The notes under the pieces: generated by a model | Database searches by the model: none | What the model was told of the DNA's origin: nothing | What the model saw: only the letters and a program-made list of their open reading frames with translations | Part shown: positions 28,321 to 37,741 of the stretch, piece by piece | Layout: each line of letters begins with the position of its first letter | Numbering within the stretch: the first letter of the stretch is position 1 | Translations under genes and position numbers: made by a program | Source: G025836975 sp048751585 | GTDB taxonomy: Bacteria > Pseudomonadota > Gammaproteobacteria > Burkholderiales > Burkholderiaceae_B | Direction: 5' to 3' | DNA length: 64,000 nt | Assembly: GCF_048751585.1 (NCBI RefSeq) | Contig: NZ_JAZHOB010000001.1 | Span: forward strand, 627,055-691,054

Positions 28321-29406
28321 TCACGTCTTCCTTGCCACCACGGTGGGAATTTTTCCGGACATGTCGCGCGGCAGGGCGGCCACATTGGCGGCTATGCGTT
28401 GCGCAATGTCGTTATAGGCCCTGGCCGCCTCACCCGCGGGGTCGGCAATCACGCTGGGATTGCCCGAGTCGGTCTGGGTTCGTATGCTTAATTGCAGCGG
28501 CAATGAGCCCAGCCAGGGCAAATTGAATTCCGCCGCCATGTTGCGCCCCCCGTTTTCGCCGAAGATAGGCTCGGCATGGCCACAGTTCGAGCAAATGTGC
28601 ATGGACATGTTTTCGACCACGCCCAGCACCGGAACGTTCACTTTCTGGAACATGCGCAAGCCTTTGCGCGCGTCGGCCAGGGCCAGATCCTGAGGCGTCG
28701 TAACGATGACGGCGCCGGTCAGCGGCACTTTCTGGGCCATCGTCAGGGCGATATCGCCGGTTCCGGGCGGCATGTCGACGATCAGGTAGTCCAGGTCGTT
28801 CCAGTTGGTCTGGTTCAGCAACTGCGTCAGCGCCTGCGTCACCATCGGGCCGCGCCAGATGGCCGGCGAATCCTCTTCAATAAGAAAGCCGATGGAATTG
28901 GCCTGCAGGCCATGGCCCACCAGGGGCTCCATGGTCTTGCCGTCCAGGCTCTTGGGCTTGCCCGACAGGCCCAGCATGATGGGCACGCTGGGACCGTAGA
29001 TATCGGCATCCAGCAAGCCTACCCGGGCTCCCTGGTTCAGCAGGGCCAGAGCGATGTTCACGGCCGTGGTGCTCTTGCCCACACCGCCCTTGCCCGAAGC
29101 CACGGCCACGATGTTGCGGACATTGGGCAAAGGCTTCAATCCGGGCTGCACGGCATGGGTCTCGATGGCCGTCTTCACGCGCAGGGACTTCAAGGCCAGT
29201 CCCAGCGGAGCCAAAGCGGTTTCAATCCGTTTCTGCAATTCCGCGTGCCCATTGTGCGATGGATAACCAAGGGGTACAGTGATATCTAGGTCCGTTCCCT
29301 TCAACTGTATTTCACAGTTCTTCGCCGTAACGGCAAGCTTCTTCTTGGTGTGGGGATCCGTCACTTCGGATAGCGCACCAAGTATTTGTTCAGGATTTGA
29401 GCTCAT
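28321..29406 (-). CDS. apbC: Mrp/ApbC Fe-S cluster carrier ATPase
   Basis: 361 residues from ATG 29406 (MSSNPEQILGALSEVTDPHT). An N-terminal MIP18-like region is followed by a P-loop NTPase with the deviant Walker A GKGGVGKSTTAVN and DMPPGTGDIALTMAQK. CSNCGH supplies the paired cysteines (CxxC) that bind the bridging cluster at the dimer interface. It delivers Fe-S clusters to apo-proteins. The longer frame from 29436 begins with a weak TTG and is not preferred. First gene of the apbC-tamA-tamB-dcd set, divergent from the small membrane gene and metG. Confidence 0.95.
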   Translation of the reverse strand: MSSNPEQILGALSEVTDPHTKKKLAVTAKNCEIQLKGTDLDITVPLGYPSHNGHAELQKRIETALAPLGLALKSLRVKTAIETHAVQPGLKPLPNVRNIVAVASGKGGVGKSTTAVNIALALLNQGARVGLLDADIYGPSVPIMLGLSGKPKSLDGKTMEPLVGHGLQANSIGFLIEEDSPAIWRGPMVTQALTQLLNQTNWNDLDYLIVDMPPGTGDIALTMAQKVPLTGAVIVTTPQDLALADARKGLRMFQKVNVPVLGVVENMSMHICSNCGHAEPIFGENGGRNMAAEFNLPWLGSLPLQLSIRTQTDSGNPSVIADPAGEAARAYNDIAQRIAANVAALPRDMSGKIPTVVARKT

Positions 29407-29534
29407 GACTATAGGCCTTGCTTGAAAAAAATACACCGAAGCCTCAAGAATAGCGGATAGAAGAATTTATTTTCCCCAAACGGACGCTCGGATTGGGGGA
29501 ATTATTTTCCCCTTTCGGGGTCTACGTAATCAAT

Positions 29535-29783
29535 ATGAATACATTTAATCAAATTCTCCGCGGTATCTTGTTTCTGGTGCTGGCCATTTTCGGTATGGCC
29601 ATGGCATTCATATTCATGCTTTCCACCGCAATCGCCGTCGCCATCCTGTATGTGGTGGCTCGCATCAAGGGCCGCCCCTTCGGCGTGAAAGCCTACTGGG
29701 AACAGCGCCGCAAGCCCGATTCGGCCAAAAACGTCTTTAAAAACAAGGATGTCACCGATATCGAGATGCGAGAAATCCCCTAA
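29535..29783 (+). CDS. small membrane protein
   Basis: 82 residues from ATG 29535 (MNTFNQILRGILFLVLAIFG). One long or two closely spaced hydrophobic segments cover residues 8-45, followed by a basic cytosolic tail (RIKGRPFGVKAYWEQRRKP). Not recognised by name; small proteins of this kind are found next to metG in related genomes, which is from memory. It is divergent from apbC and 239 bp ahead of metG. Confidence 0.6.
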   Translation: MNTFNQILRGILFLVLAIFGMAMAFIFMLSTAIAVAILYVVARIKGRPFGVKAYWEQRRKPDSAKNVFKNKDVTDIEMREIP

Positions 29784-29790
29784 AGGCCCC

Positions 29791-29831
29791 GATGGCGAAG
29801 CCATCATACCCAGCACGCAAACGCGTGCTGG
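29791..29831. repeat. two adjacent hairpins between small gene and metG
   Basis: GATGGC-GAA-GCCATC (29791-29805) is followed immediately by CCAGCACG, a six-base loop, CGTGCTGG (29810-29831). Neither is followed by a T-run on either strand, so a rho-independent terminator is not supported, but the pair lies right after the small gene and may end or stabilise its transcript. Confidence 0.45.
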
Positions 29832-30022
29832 CATTCGCATACCAAACTTAACAATTCATCACTAATCCGCGCTGCGCGGACGCAAGCCCAAGCCCGAAAT
29901 CGGATCATGGGCGGCGGCGGCGCGCCCGCCTGCTATGCTTGCGTGTTCAGCATGATGCCGGGGAAAGCCCTAAAATTGGCAGTTCCCCGCTTTTCTTCAC
30001 TTTTTCATAGACATCTTCCGAC

Positions 30023-32095
30023 ATGCCTCGCACGCTATTCGTAACCACTGCCCTGCCTTACGCCAACGGTTCCTTCCACATCGGCCACATCATGGAATAC
30101 ATCCAGGCCGATATCTGGGTTCGTTCCATGCGAATGTCGGGGCATACGGTGCATTTCGTCGGCGCGGACGATGCCCATGGGGCGCCCATCATGCTCAAGG
30201 CGGAAAGCGAAGGCATCACGCCGCAGGCCCTGGTGGCCCGCTACGCCGGCGAACGCCCGCAGTACCTTAACGGCTTCCATATCGCTTTCGACCATTGGCA
30301 CTCCACCGATTCGGCCGAGAACGTCGCCCTGTCGCAAGATATCTACCGCCGCCTGAAGGCCGCCGGCTTCATCGACACGCGCACCATCGAGCAGTTCTAC
30401 GATCCCGTGAAGGGCATGTTCCTGCCCGACCGCTACATCAAGGGCGAGTGCCCGCGCTGCCACGCCAAGGACCAGTACGGCGATTCCTGCGAATCCTGCG
30501 GCGCCGTGTACGCGCCCACCGAGCTCATCAACCCCTACTCCACGCTGACCAAGGCCACGCCGGTATTGAAGTCGTCCGAGCACTTCTTCTTCAAGCTGTC
30601 CGATCCCCGCTGCGTCGAATTCCTGCAAGCCTGGACCACCGGCAGCAATGCCAGCGGCAACAAGCGCCTGCAGGCCGAAGTGCTGGCCAAGACCCGCGAG
30701 TGGCTGGGCACGGGCAGCGACGACGGCGAGGCCAAGCTGGCCGACTGGGACATCTCGCGTGATGAACCCTATTTCGGCATCCCCATTCCCGATGCCCCGG
30801 GCAAGTACTTCTATGTCTGGCTGGACGCGCCGGTGGGTTACCTGGCCTCGCTGAAAGCCTATTGCGACAAGCAGGGCCTGGATTTCGACGCGCTGACGGC
30901 GCCCGACAGCGACACCGAGCAAGTGCATTTCATCGGCAAGGACATCGTCTATTTCCACGCCCTGTTCTGGCCCGCCATGCTGAAGTTCTCCGGCAGGAAA
31001 ACACCCGACGGCCTGCATGTGCACGGCTTCATCACCGTCAGCGGCGAAAAAATGTCCAAGAGCCGCGGCACCGGCATTTCGCCGCTGCGCTACCTGGAAC
31101 TGGGCATGAACGCCGAATGGATGCGCTATTACATCGCGGCCAAGCTGAATTCCCACGTCGAAGACCTGGACTTCAACCCCGACGACTTCATCGCGCGCGT
31201 CAACAGCGACCTGGTCGGCAAATATGTCAATATCGCCAGCCGCGCCGCCAATTTCATCAGCAAGCATTTCGACGGCCAACTGGCCTACCTGGGCGACACC
31301 CAGACCCTGCAAGCCGAACTGGCGCAGGTGGCGGAAACGGTGCGCGCCGATTTCGAACAGCGCGAATACGGCCGCGCCATACGCCGCATCATGGCGCATG
31401 CCGACCAGATCAACCAGGCCTTCGACGCCGCCCAGCCTTGGGTCATGGCCAAGGGCATTGCCAGCGCCGACGACGAACAAAAAGCCGGACTGCAAAATGT
31501 ATGTTCGCGCGCACTGGCCGGCTTCAAGGCTCTGTCGGTCATGCTGACTCCGGTGCTGCCGGTCCTTGCCGACAAGGTGGCGCGGGATCTGTTCGGCGCC
31601 GCGAACGCCTACCGCTGGCCGGATGCCAGCCAGCTGCCTACCTGGATCGCGCCTTTCAAGCACCTGATGCAGCGCGTGGAGCCCAAGATGCTCGACGACC
31701 TTTTCGAGCCGCCCGCCGAACCCGTGCCTATGCCCGGCGGCCAAGCCATCGCCGAACTCATCGACATCAAGGACTTCGCCAAGGTCGACCTGCGCATCGC
31801 ACGCATCGTAAATTGCGAAGCCGTCGACGGCTCCGACAAGCTGCTGCGCCTGACGCTGGATGTGGGCGAAGACCGCCACCGCCAGGTGTTCTCGGGCATC
31901 AAGTCCTCCTACCAGCCGGCCGATCTCATCGACAAGCTGACCGTCCTGGTGGCCAACCTGGCTCCCCGCAAGATGCGCTTCGGCATATCCGAGGGCATGG
32001 TGCTTGCGGCCAGCCACAACGACGAGAAAACCGATCCGGGCATCTATATTCTTGAGCCCTGGCCGGGCGCCCAGCCCGGCATGCGCATCAGCTAG
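30023..32095 (+). CDS. metG: methionyl-tRNA synthetase
   Basis: 690 residues, class I aminoacyl-tRNA synthetase charging tRNA-Met. The HIGH box is present (FHIGHIMEYIQ), as are the zinc-binding insert (CPRCHAKDQYGDSCESC), the KMSKS loop (GEKMSKSRGTGISPL) and a C-terminal tRNA-binding (EMAP-like) domain (IDIKDFAKVDLRIARIVNCEAVDGSDKLLRLTLDVG). Full length for the long dimeric form. No T-box or other leader was seen. Confidence 0.98.
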   Translation: MPRTLFVTTALPYANGSFHIGHIMEYIQADIWVRSMRMSGHTVHFVGADDAHGAPIMLKAESEGITPQALVARYAGERPQYLNGFHIAFDHWHSTDSAENVALSQDIYRRLKAAGFIDTRTIEQFYDPVKGMFLPDRYIKGECPRCHAKDQYGDSCESCGAVYAPTELINPYSTLTKATPVLKSSEHFFFKLSDPRCVEFLQAWTTGSNASGNKRLQAEVLAKTREWLGTGSDDGEAKLADWDISRDEPYFGIPIPDAPGKYFYVWLDAPVGYLASLKAYCDKQGLDFDALTAPDSDTEQVHFIGKDIVYFHALFWPAMLKFSGRKTPDGLHVHGFITVSGEKMSKSRGTGISPLRYLELGMNAEWMRYYIAAKLNSHVEDLDFNPDDFIARVNSDLVGKYVNIASRAANFISKHFDGQLAYLGDTQTLQAELAQVAETVRADFEQREYGRAIRRIMAHADQINQAFDAAQPWVMAKGIASADDEQKAGLQNVCSRALAGFKALSVMLTPVLPVLADKVARDLFGAANAYRWPDASQLPTWIAPFKHLMQRVEPKMLDDLFEPPAEPVPMPGGQAIAELIDIKDFAKVDLRIARIVNCEAVDGSDKLLRLTLDVGEDRHRQVFSGIKSSYQPADLIDKLTVLVANLAPRKMRFGISEGMVLAASHNDEKTDPGIYILEPWPGAQPGMRIS

Positions 32096-32103
32096 CGCCG
32101 CCC

Positions 32104-33009
32104 ATGAGCCCGCACTTCGCCCCCGACCGCCAGGCCGCCGGCCATCGCAGCACCCTGGTCAGCGTTGCCGTCAACATCGCGCTGACCGCGATCCAGCTGG
32201 TCGTGGGGCTGTTCGCGCAATCGCAGGCCCTGGTGGCCGACGCCATCCACTCGCTGTCCGACCTGGTGTCCGACGGCGTCGTGCTGGTCGCCAACAAGCA
32301 CAGCCAGAAGGCGCCCGACGCCGACCATCCCTACGGCCACAGGCGCTTCGAGACGGCCGCTTCGCTTATCATCGGCGCCCTGCTGCTGTCGGTCGGCATA
32401 GGCATGCTGTGGAACAGCTTCGTCAAGCTGCAAAGCCCGCAATCCATTCCCGAAGTGCACAGCGCCGCGCTCGCGGTCGCCCTGCTGGCCCTGGCATCCA
32501 AGGAACTGCTTTTCCGCTACATGCTGCGCGTCGCCAAACGGGTGCGTTCATCCATGCTGGTCGCCAATGCCTGGCACGCGCGCTCGGATGCGGCATCATC
32601 CCTGGTGGTGGCGCTGGGCATCCTGGCCAACCTTGGCGGCTTCCACCTGGCCGACCCGCTGGCGGCGCTGGTGGTGGGGCTGATGATCATACGCATGGGC
32701 TGGCGATTCTTCTTCGGCTCGTTCAACGACTTGATGGACTCGGCGGTGGACGAGGAAACCGAGGAAAGAATCCGCGGCCACTTGCTGTCCACCCCAGGCC
32801 TGCACGGCATACACGGGCTGAAGACACGCAAGCTGGGCGACATGATCTGGGTCGAGGTAGACCTGGAAATGGATGGCGATCTGACCATCACGGAAGGGCA
32901 TGCCATCGCCACCGAGGCACGCAAGCGGGTCATGCAGAACGAACCCGTGCTGGACGTGATGACGCACTTCGATCCCGTGCATGTGCCGCCGGGAACCGTC
33001 AGCGAATAA
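32104..33009 (+). CDS. cation diffusion facilitator transporter
   Basis: 301 residues with six membrane segments and a cytosolic C-terminal domain. The metal sites of the CDF family are visible: ADAIHSLSDLVSD in TM2 and NAWHARSDAASS in TM5 (the HxxxD pair). Proton-driven export of Zn or Fe is the usual role (FieF/ZitB-like); the specific metal is not clear. It starts nine bp after metG, so probably read with it. Confidence 0.9.
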   Translation: MSPHFAPDRQAAGHRSTLVSVAVNIALTAIQLVVGLFAQSQALVADAIHSLSDLVSDGVVLVANKHSQKAPDADHPYGHRRFETAASLIIGALLLSVGIGMLWNSFVKLQSPQSIPEVHSAALAVALLALASKELLFRYMLRVAKRVRSSMLVANAWHARSDAASSLVVALGILANLGGFHLADPLAALVVGLMIIRMGWRFFFGSFNDLMDSAVDEETEERIRGHLLSTPGLHGIHGLKTRKLGDMIWVEVDLEMDGDLTITEGHAIATEARKRVMQNEPVLDVMTHFDPVHVPPGTVSE

Positions 33010-33036
33010 AGCCCTGTCTGCCAGCGGTCCCAGCGC

Positions 33037-33735
33037 TCAAGCCAGACTGCGCACCTTCTCTTCCAATTCCAGCTTCAGCCCCTCGGGCAGCGGCATCTGG
33101 CGGGCAAGCTCGTCCAGATAGGCGCGCTCCATATAGGTTTGCTCGTCGATGACCAGTAGGCTGGCCAGATAGACTTCGGCCGCCTGTTCCGGCGTTTTTG
33201 CCAGGGCGGCGGTTTCCACGGGATCCGACGGCTTGGCCAGTTGCGCGTCGAACCAGGCGCGGTCGGCTTGACTGCTTGCCTTGGCGATTTCCGCGTCCAG
33301 CAGTTGGCGTTCTTCGGCGCCTATGTGCCCATCGGCCTTGGCGGCGGCGATCATCGCCGCCAATATCGTCCGGCTGTGCTCTTCAAGCTGGCTCGCGGGT
33401 ATCGCGGCCGGCGCCGAGAGCGGCGGCGGCGCGATCTGCGCGGGATTGGAAACCGCCGCCTGCTCGGCCGACTTCTGCTGCCAGTCCTGATAAGTCTTCA
33501 GGGCCAAGGCGCCCAGCGCCGCGGCTCCGCCATACGCGGCCACGCTGCCGCCCATCTTGCGGAACTTCTTGTTGCCCAGGAGCAGTCCCAGTACGCCGCC
33601 GGTAAGCGCGCCCCCGCCAAAGCCGCCCAGCGTCGAGCTGATGCCGGGCGCCGCCTGATTCATCTTGCTGCCGGCATCCTGGGCCATGCTTTGGCCGGAT
33701 TGAAGCACTTGCTGCAACAGTTGCTGTATGGACAT
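33037..33735 (-). CDS. DUF533 / TerB-like inner membrane protein
   Basis: 232 residues similar to YebE. MSIQQLLQQVLQSGQSMAQD is followed by a Gly-rich hydrophobic stretch (GLLLGNKKFRKMGGSVAAYGGAAALGALA) and a helical TerB-like domain (AAMIAAAKADGHIGAEERQLLDAEIAK). Function unknown; often stress-related. It converges with the CDF gene with only 27 bp between stops. Confidence 0.8.
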   Translation of the reverse strand: MSIQQLLQQVLQSGQSMAQDAGSKMNQAAPGISSTLGGFGGGALTGGVLGLLLGNKKFRKMGGSVAAYGGAAALGALALKTYQDWQQKSAEQAAVSNPAQIAPPPLSAPAAIPASQLEEHSRTILAAMIAAAKADGHIGAEERQLLDAEIAKASSQADRAWFDAQLAKPSDPVETAALAKTPEQAAEVYLASLLVIDEQTYMERAYLDELARQMPLPEGLKLELEEKVRSLA

Positions 33736-33877
33736 ATCGGTTTACCTATTCTTGGAATAAAGGGAATGCCAAGGTATGCCCCGCGGCATCCAATGGACCT
33801 ATTGTTGACCCGATTTCAGACGGCAGGTTCCCGGAAACCTCATGCGTATCCCGTCAAGGTCGTCGAGCCGCAAGCTT

Positions 33878-34294
33878 TCAATCCCGCGAAAACGGCTTGC
33901 CCGAAAAATCGACCGTGACCAGATTGCCGTCCAGCTGGCCCATGCCCGGGGCATTCAGGGGCATGCCAGGCGCCGCAACCCCCTTGACGGAGGAATCCGC
34001 CAAAAGCTTGTTTACCACATTGGCAGGCACATGGCCCTCGATAAGCTGTCCTGTTTTTTCCACCACGCCAGTATGGCATGAGCTCAAGTTCATCGGCACG
34101 CCCAGCTTCTGCTTGACCGTGGCCATGTCGGCGGTTTTCACGGCCTTCACGTCAAAGCCGGCATCGCGCATGTGCTGGACCCAGCCGGAGCAGCATCCGC
34201 AATTGGGGTCCTGGTAAACGGTGATGGCCTTGTCGGCCGCATGCGCAAAAGATGACGCCGCCGCCAGGGCGGCCATGGTGAGCCAGATTTTCAC
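33878..34294 (-). CDS. DUF411 periplasmic metal-binding protein
   Basis: 138 residues with a signal peptide (MKIWLTMAALAAASSFAHA) and the DUF411 signature: VYQDPNCGCCSGWVQHMRDAG with a CxCC metal site, then SSCHTGVV and EGHVPANVV. DUF411 proteins are linked to copper handling and often sit with copper-resistance genes. Here it is in the core, about 14 kb from the copper island, so it may be the ancestral copy. Confidence 0.9.
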   Translation of the reverse strand: MKIWLTMAALAAASSFAHAADKAITVYQDPNCGCCSGWVQHMRDAGFDVKAVKTADMATVKQKLGVPMNLSSCHTGVVEKTGQLIEGHVPANVVNKLLADSSVKGVAAPGMPLNAPGMGQLDGNLVTVDFSGKPFSRD

Positions 34295-34330
34295 GATAAG
34301 AACTCCATATTCGATTCAAATGAATTTCGC

Positions 34331-35086
34331 TCAAGACATCAATAGTTGTCTGGCGTTGGGCGGTATGTAAGCGTACTGCACATAGATGGCATCCCCTCTT
34401 GTATCGCGCGCAACGATATCCAGGCGCGCGCCAACCGTTCCTTTCGGCAGCTTCAGCGCCTGGGTAACGAAGGCGGGAAGAGCCTGGACGCTCATTTGCT
34501 CTGTATACGAGGCGGTCCGTTGGCGGTATCTTCGAAACAGAAGATCCTTGAAGCTGACCCCGTTCAGCTTTGCCGTGTCTATGGACGTAAGCTCCGGGAA
34601 ACGGATAGTGCAGAAAAAGATTCGGACGTATAGCGAGAATTCGTTGTTGATCGAGAACTCGCGGTCGATGCAGACAATTTCCCCGCTATCCAGGAAGGCA
34701 TCCCAAGGCCCGGCCTCCTTCACGATAAAGCGCTTCAGCACGTTGGTATAGATCGGCAGAATGCCGTCTCCGGCATCGTTGACGAAGCGGAAGTGCTGAA
34801 ACGGCCCTCCCAGGGGATGAGACTGCTTGGCCACGAAAGTTCCCGAGCCATGGCGACGAACAAGAATACCCTCGTCGACCAGCAAGCGCAGCGCACGCTG
34901 CACCGTGCCCAGGCTGAAGCCTGAAGCCTGCACCAGGACATCTTCGGCAGGCAACTGCTCTTCAGCTTTCCACCGTCCCGCCGCAATCTCTTCCGCCAAG
35001 GCGTTCTTGAGCTGCAAATATTTGGGCAGACCTTCAGGACCAGCCAAGCGGATGTCGGGTAGCGAGCGAGAGGGTTTTATTGTCAT
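34331..35086 (-). CDS. GntR family regulator with UTRA domain
   Basis: 251 residues. An N-terminal winged helix-turn-helix (residues about 18-90, LKNALAEEIAAGRWKAEEQLPAED, then GFSLGTVQRALRLLVDEGILVRRHGSGTFVA) is followed by an HutC/UTRA-type effector domain. It probably responds to the substrate or an intermediate of the divergent catabolic operon that starts 136 bp away. A dyad in that intergenic region is a candidate operator. Confidence 0.9.
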   Translation of the reverse strand: MTIKPSRSLPDIRLAGPEGLPKYLQLKNALAEEIAAGRWKAEEQLPAEDVLVQASGFSLGTVQRALRLLVDEGILVRRHGSGTFVAKQSHPLGGPFQHFRFVNDAGDGILPIYTNVLKRFIVKEAGPWDAFLDSGEIVCIDREFSINNEFSLYVRIFFCTIRFPELTSIDTAKLNGVSFKDLLFRRYRQRTASYTEQMSVQALPAFVTQALKLPKGTVGARLDIVARDTRGDAIYVQYAYIPPNARQLLMS

Positions 35087-35145
35087 GGCGATAGTTTATC
35101 CCTACGTCGAAATGCTGTTGCACAAAAAAAAAACCGACTGCGGTC

Positions 35146-35192
35146 TTGACAAGGATGTAAAGGCAGACGACACTAAAGTCCTACACAGGACT
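35146..35192 (+). promoter_or_regulatory. candidate promoter and GntR operator of the catabolic operon
   Basis: TTGACA at 35146-35151 is a good -35, with no strong -10 at standard spacing. AGTCCT-ACAC-AGGACT (35177-35192) is a perfect 6-bp-arm dyad, 31 bp before the NIPSNAP start. GntR-family operators are usually short dyads like this with a 0-6 bp centre. The assignment is inference. Confidence 0.45.
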
Positions 35193-35222
35193 ATAAGTGT
35201 TTATAAAGGTGTTGGCCACTAC

Positions 35223-35576
35223 ATGATCATCGAAGAACGCATCTATACCTGCCACTGCGGCAAGGCGGCCCAGTATGTCAAGGCATACCAGAACGAGGGC
35301 CTGGCCATCCAGCGCCCCATTCTTGGCCACTTGCTGGGCTACTTCCTGTCCGAGATGGGCACTCTTAATCAAGTCGTGCACATGTGGGCGTACGAAGACC
35401 TTGCCGACCGGGCCCGCCGCCGCGCGATATTGCTTTCCAACCCGGACTGGAAATCCTATGCGGCGAAGGTCCAGCCCTTTGTCCTGACACAGGAAAACAA
35501 AATATTGCTGCCCGCCGAGTTTTCGCCGTGGGCTCACGGCCCGGCCTACAACACGACGGAAGGCACCCAACCATGA
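35223..35576 (+). CDS. NIPSNAP family protein
   Basis: 117 residues from ATG 35223 (MIIEERIYTCHCGKAAQYVKAYQNEG). The order fits the NIPSNAP ferredoxin-like fold: YVKAYQNEGLAIQRPILGHLLGYFLSEMG, NQVVHMWAYEDLADRARRRAILLSNPDWKSYAAKV. It begins the catabolic operon; its stop overlaps the dehydrogenase start as ATGA. Such proteins are often associated with carboxylate or aromatic catabolism, but no reaction is established. Confidence 0.85.
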   Translation: MIIEERIYTCHCGKAAQYVKAYQNEGLAIQRPILGHLLGYFLSEMGTLNQVVHMWAYEDLADRARRRAILLSNPDWKSYAAKVQPFVLTQENKILLPAEFSPWAHGPAYNTTEGTQP

Positions 35577-36550
35577 AAATCCTATGCACGGAAGCCATGG
35601 CCCCCGCGGTTGCCGATCAATTAAGAAAACAGGCCGACGTGCTTGTCATGACCGACCGCAGCGTCGCCGGCTATCGGGCCGCCATCGCGGATGCGGACTT
35701 CCTTGTCGTGCGCAACAAGCTGCCCGACGACATCTTCGAATACGGTACCCGGCTGCGGGGCGTGGTCAGGCACGGTACAGGCCTGGACCTGATCCCGGTA
35801 CAGGCCGCCACGCGGTTGGGCATCCCGGTCGCCAATGTCCCCGGCGCGAACGCCCAGGCGGTCGTGGAGCATTACGTTACAGCCATGCTCGCCTTTGCCC
35901 GGCCCTTGTCGCGCATGGAAGCGGCCACCCGGGCGCAAGGCTGGGATGCCGGACGCGCGCTTACCTCCGTTGCCACGCAGTTGTCGGGAAAGACGCTGGG
36001 CGTCATCGGCGTCGGCACTATCGGCCAAGGCCTGGCACAAGCCTGCATTGCGGGATTCGGCATGCAAGTGCTTGGCTTGCAACGGCCCGGTATCCCACTG
36101 CCCGCCAATGTGCGGCCGGCATCGCTTGCCGACCTGCTGGCCAATAGTGACTACGTGGCGCTGTGCTGCCCATTGACCGACGAAACGCGCGGCATGATCG
36201 GCATGCAGGAACTGCAAGGCATGAAGAAGAACGCGATCCTGTTGAATGCCGCCCGTGGCGCAATCGTGGATGAACAAGCCTTGATCGCCGCCCTGCAAGG
36301 AAAGCGGATACGGGGAGCGGCGCTGGACGTCTACGCGAACCAGCCCCTGAACTCCGCGCATGCCTTCTTCGGCCTGGACAACGTCCTGCTGACACCGCAT
36401 GTTGCCGGGGTCACCGCCGAGAGCTTCAACGACATGAGTTCGGGCACCGTCAAGCAGCTTCTGCAGATGATGGCGGGCGAGCGGCCCGAATACCTGGTGA
36501 ATCCCGAAGCATGGCCCGGCCGTTGCGCCGCCCAGGGAGGCAAGGCATGA
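35573..36550 (+). CDS. D-isomer specific 2-hydroxyacid dehydrogenase
   Basis: 325 residues. The NAD Rossmann site is GKTLGVIGVGTIGQGLAQ and the catalytic Arg and Glu regions are LNAARGAIVDEQALI and RGAALDVYANQPLN. LLTPHVAGVTAES carries the active-site His. Likely oxidises a D-2-hydroxyacid or reduces a 2-oxoacid; the substrate is unknown. Overlaps the genes on both sides by ATGA, showing tight translational coupling. Confidence 0.92.
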   Translation: MKILCTEAMAPAVADQLRKQADVLVMTDRSVAGYRAAIADADFLVVRNKLPDDIFEYGTRLRGVVRHGTGLDLIPVQAATRLGIPVANVPGANAQAVVEHYVTAMLAFARPLSRMEAATRAQGWDAGRALTSVATQLSGKTLGVIGVGTIGQGLAQACIAGFGMQVLGLQRPGIPLPANVRPASLADLLANSDYVALCCPLTDETRGMIGMQELQGMKKNAILLNAARGAIVDEQALIAALQGKRIRGAALDVYANQPLNSAHAFFGLDNVLLTPHVAGVTAESFNDMSSGTVKQLLQMMAGERPEYLVNPEAWPGRCAAQGGKA

Positions 36551-37698
36551 CAAAGACCGATCTGGACATCGTCGAACTGCGGGCCATCGCGTCATCCGTG
36601 CCCGTCCGCGATGGCGTGACGCTGGGCATAGGCCGGGCGGTCAAGCGCGACTGCGTGATCATCAAGATCGTGACGCGCGGCGGACTGGTAGGCTGGGGCG
36701 AGTCGCATCACGGCCGCTGTCCGGGTGCGATCGCCCACCTGGTAAACACCACCTTGCAGCAATTGCTGCTGGGCATGCCGGCCGATGAAGTCAACCGCAT
36801 CTGGGATAAGGTCTACATGCGGCAGATGGCCAGCCACGGCATGGGCACGGCCGCCGCCCTGGCGTTCAGCGGCATCGACCAGGCGCTATGGGACATCCGG
36901 GGCCAGGCGGTCGGCTGGCCCGTCTATCGCCTGCTGGGGGGATCGCGCAAGCCCATTCCCGCCTATGCCGGCGGCATATCCCTGGGCTTCCAGGCGCCCG
37001 ACACCCTGGTCAACGAGGTACACGCCTTGCGGGAACAGGGCTATCGGGCGATCAAGCTTCGCCTGGGCGACACCGCGGCGCTGGATATCGAACGCCTTCA
37101 GGCCGTACGGAAAGCGTTCGGCGACGAACTGGGCATCATGGCGGACGCCAATACCGCCTACTCGCTGACGGATGTGCGCAATGTGGCTTCCGCGCTGCGG
37201 GAGTGCCGGGTGATCTGGCTGGAAGAACCGTTCGCGCCACACGATTATCGCAGCTACGCCACCGCGGCTGCCCTGCTCGGGGCAACGCCCCTGGCGGCCG
37301 GCGAAAACCACTACACACGCTATGAATTCGCCCGCCTGATCGAAGACAAGGCGGTTGGCATTCTTCAGCCCGACGCATCCAAGGCCGGAGGCATTACCGA
37401 ACTGATGCGCATTGCGGCGCTGGGCTCGGCCTGGCGGCTTCCCCTGTGTCCGCACACCTGCGCAACGGGATTGAACATGGCTTCCAGCATCCATGTGCTG
37501 GCCTCCATCGACAACGGCGGATATTTTGAAGCCGACACCGCCAAAGAGAATTTGTTTCGCGACCGCCTGACACGCCGCGCGGACAGCCTTGATGAAAACG
37601 GCTGCGTAAGCCCATCGGACGAGCCCGGACTGGGCGTAGCCGTCGATGAAGAGTTTCTTCGCGCCCATCCCGTCATCGAAGGCCCGGCCTACGTTTGA
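36547..37698 (+). CDS. mandelate racemase/muconate lactonizing enzyme family protein
   Basis: 383 residues from ATG 36547, overlapping the dehydrogenase stop. Enolase-superfamily barrel with three Mg ligands in MADANTAYS, IWLEEPFAP and AAGENHYTRYEF, a KLR catalytic segment (AIKLRLG) and the His of LCPHTCATGLN, with Asp in LQPDASKAGGITE. The His-Asp dyad points to the mandelate racemase subgroup (acid sugar dehydratase or racemase). The substrate cannot be fixed by eye. Confidence 0.9.
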   Translation: MTKTDLDIVELRAIASSVPVRDGVTLGIGRAVKRDCVIIKIVTRGGLVGWGESHHGRCPGAIAHLVNTTLQQLLLGMPADEVNRIWDKVYMRQMASHGMGTAAALAFSGIDQALWDIRGQAVGWPVYRLLGGSRKPIPAYAGGISLGFQAPDTLVNEVHALREQGYRAIKLRLGDTAALDIERLQAVRKAFGDELGIMADANTAYSLTDVRNVASALRECRVIWLEEPFAPHDYRSYATAAALLGATPLAAGENHYTRYEFARLIEDKAVGILQPDASKAGGITELMRIAALGSAWRLPLCPHTCATGLNMASSIHVLASIDNGGYFEADTAKENLFRDRLTRRADSLDENGCVSPSDEPGLGVAVDEEFLRAHPVIEGPAYV

Positions 37699-37741
37699 CA
37701 GACACCTCTTTTCTTCACCTTATCAATGATCGAAGGACACC

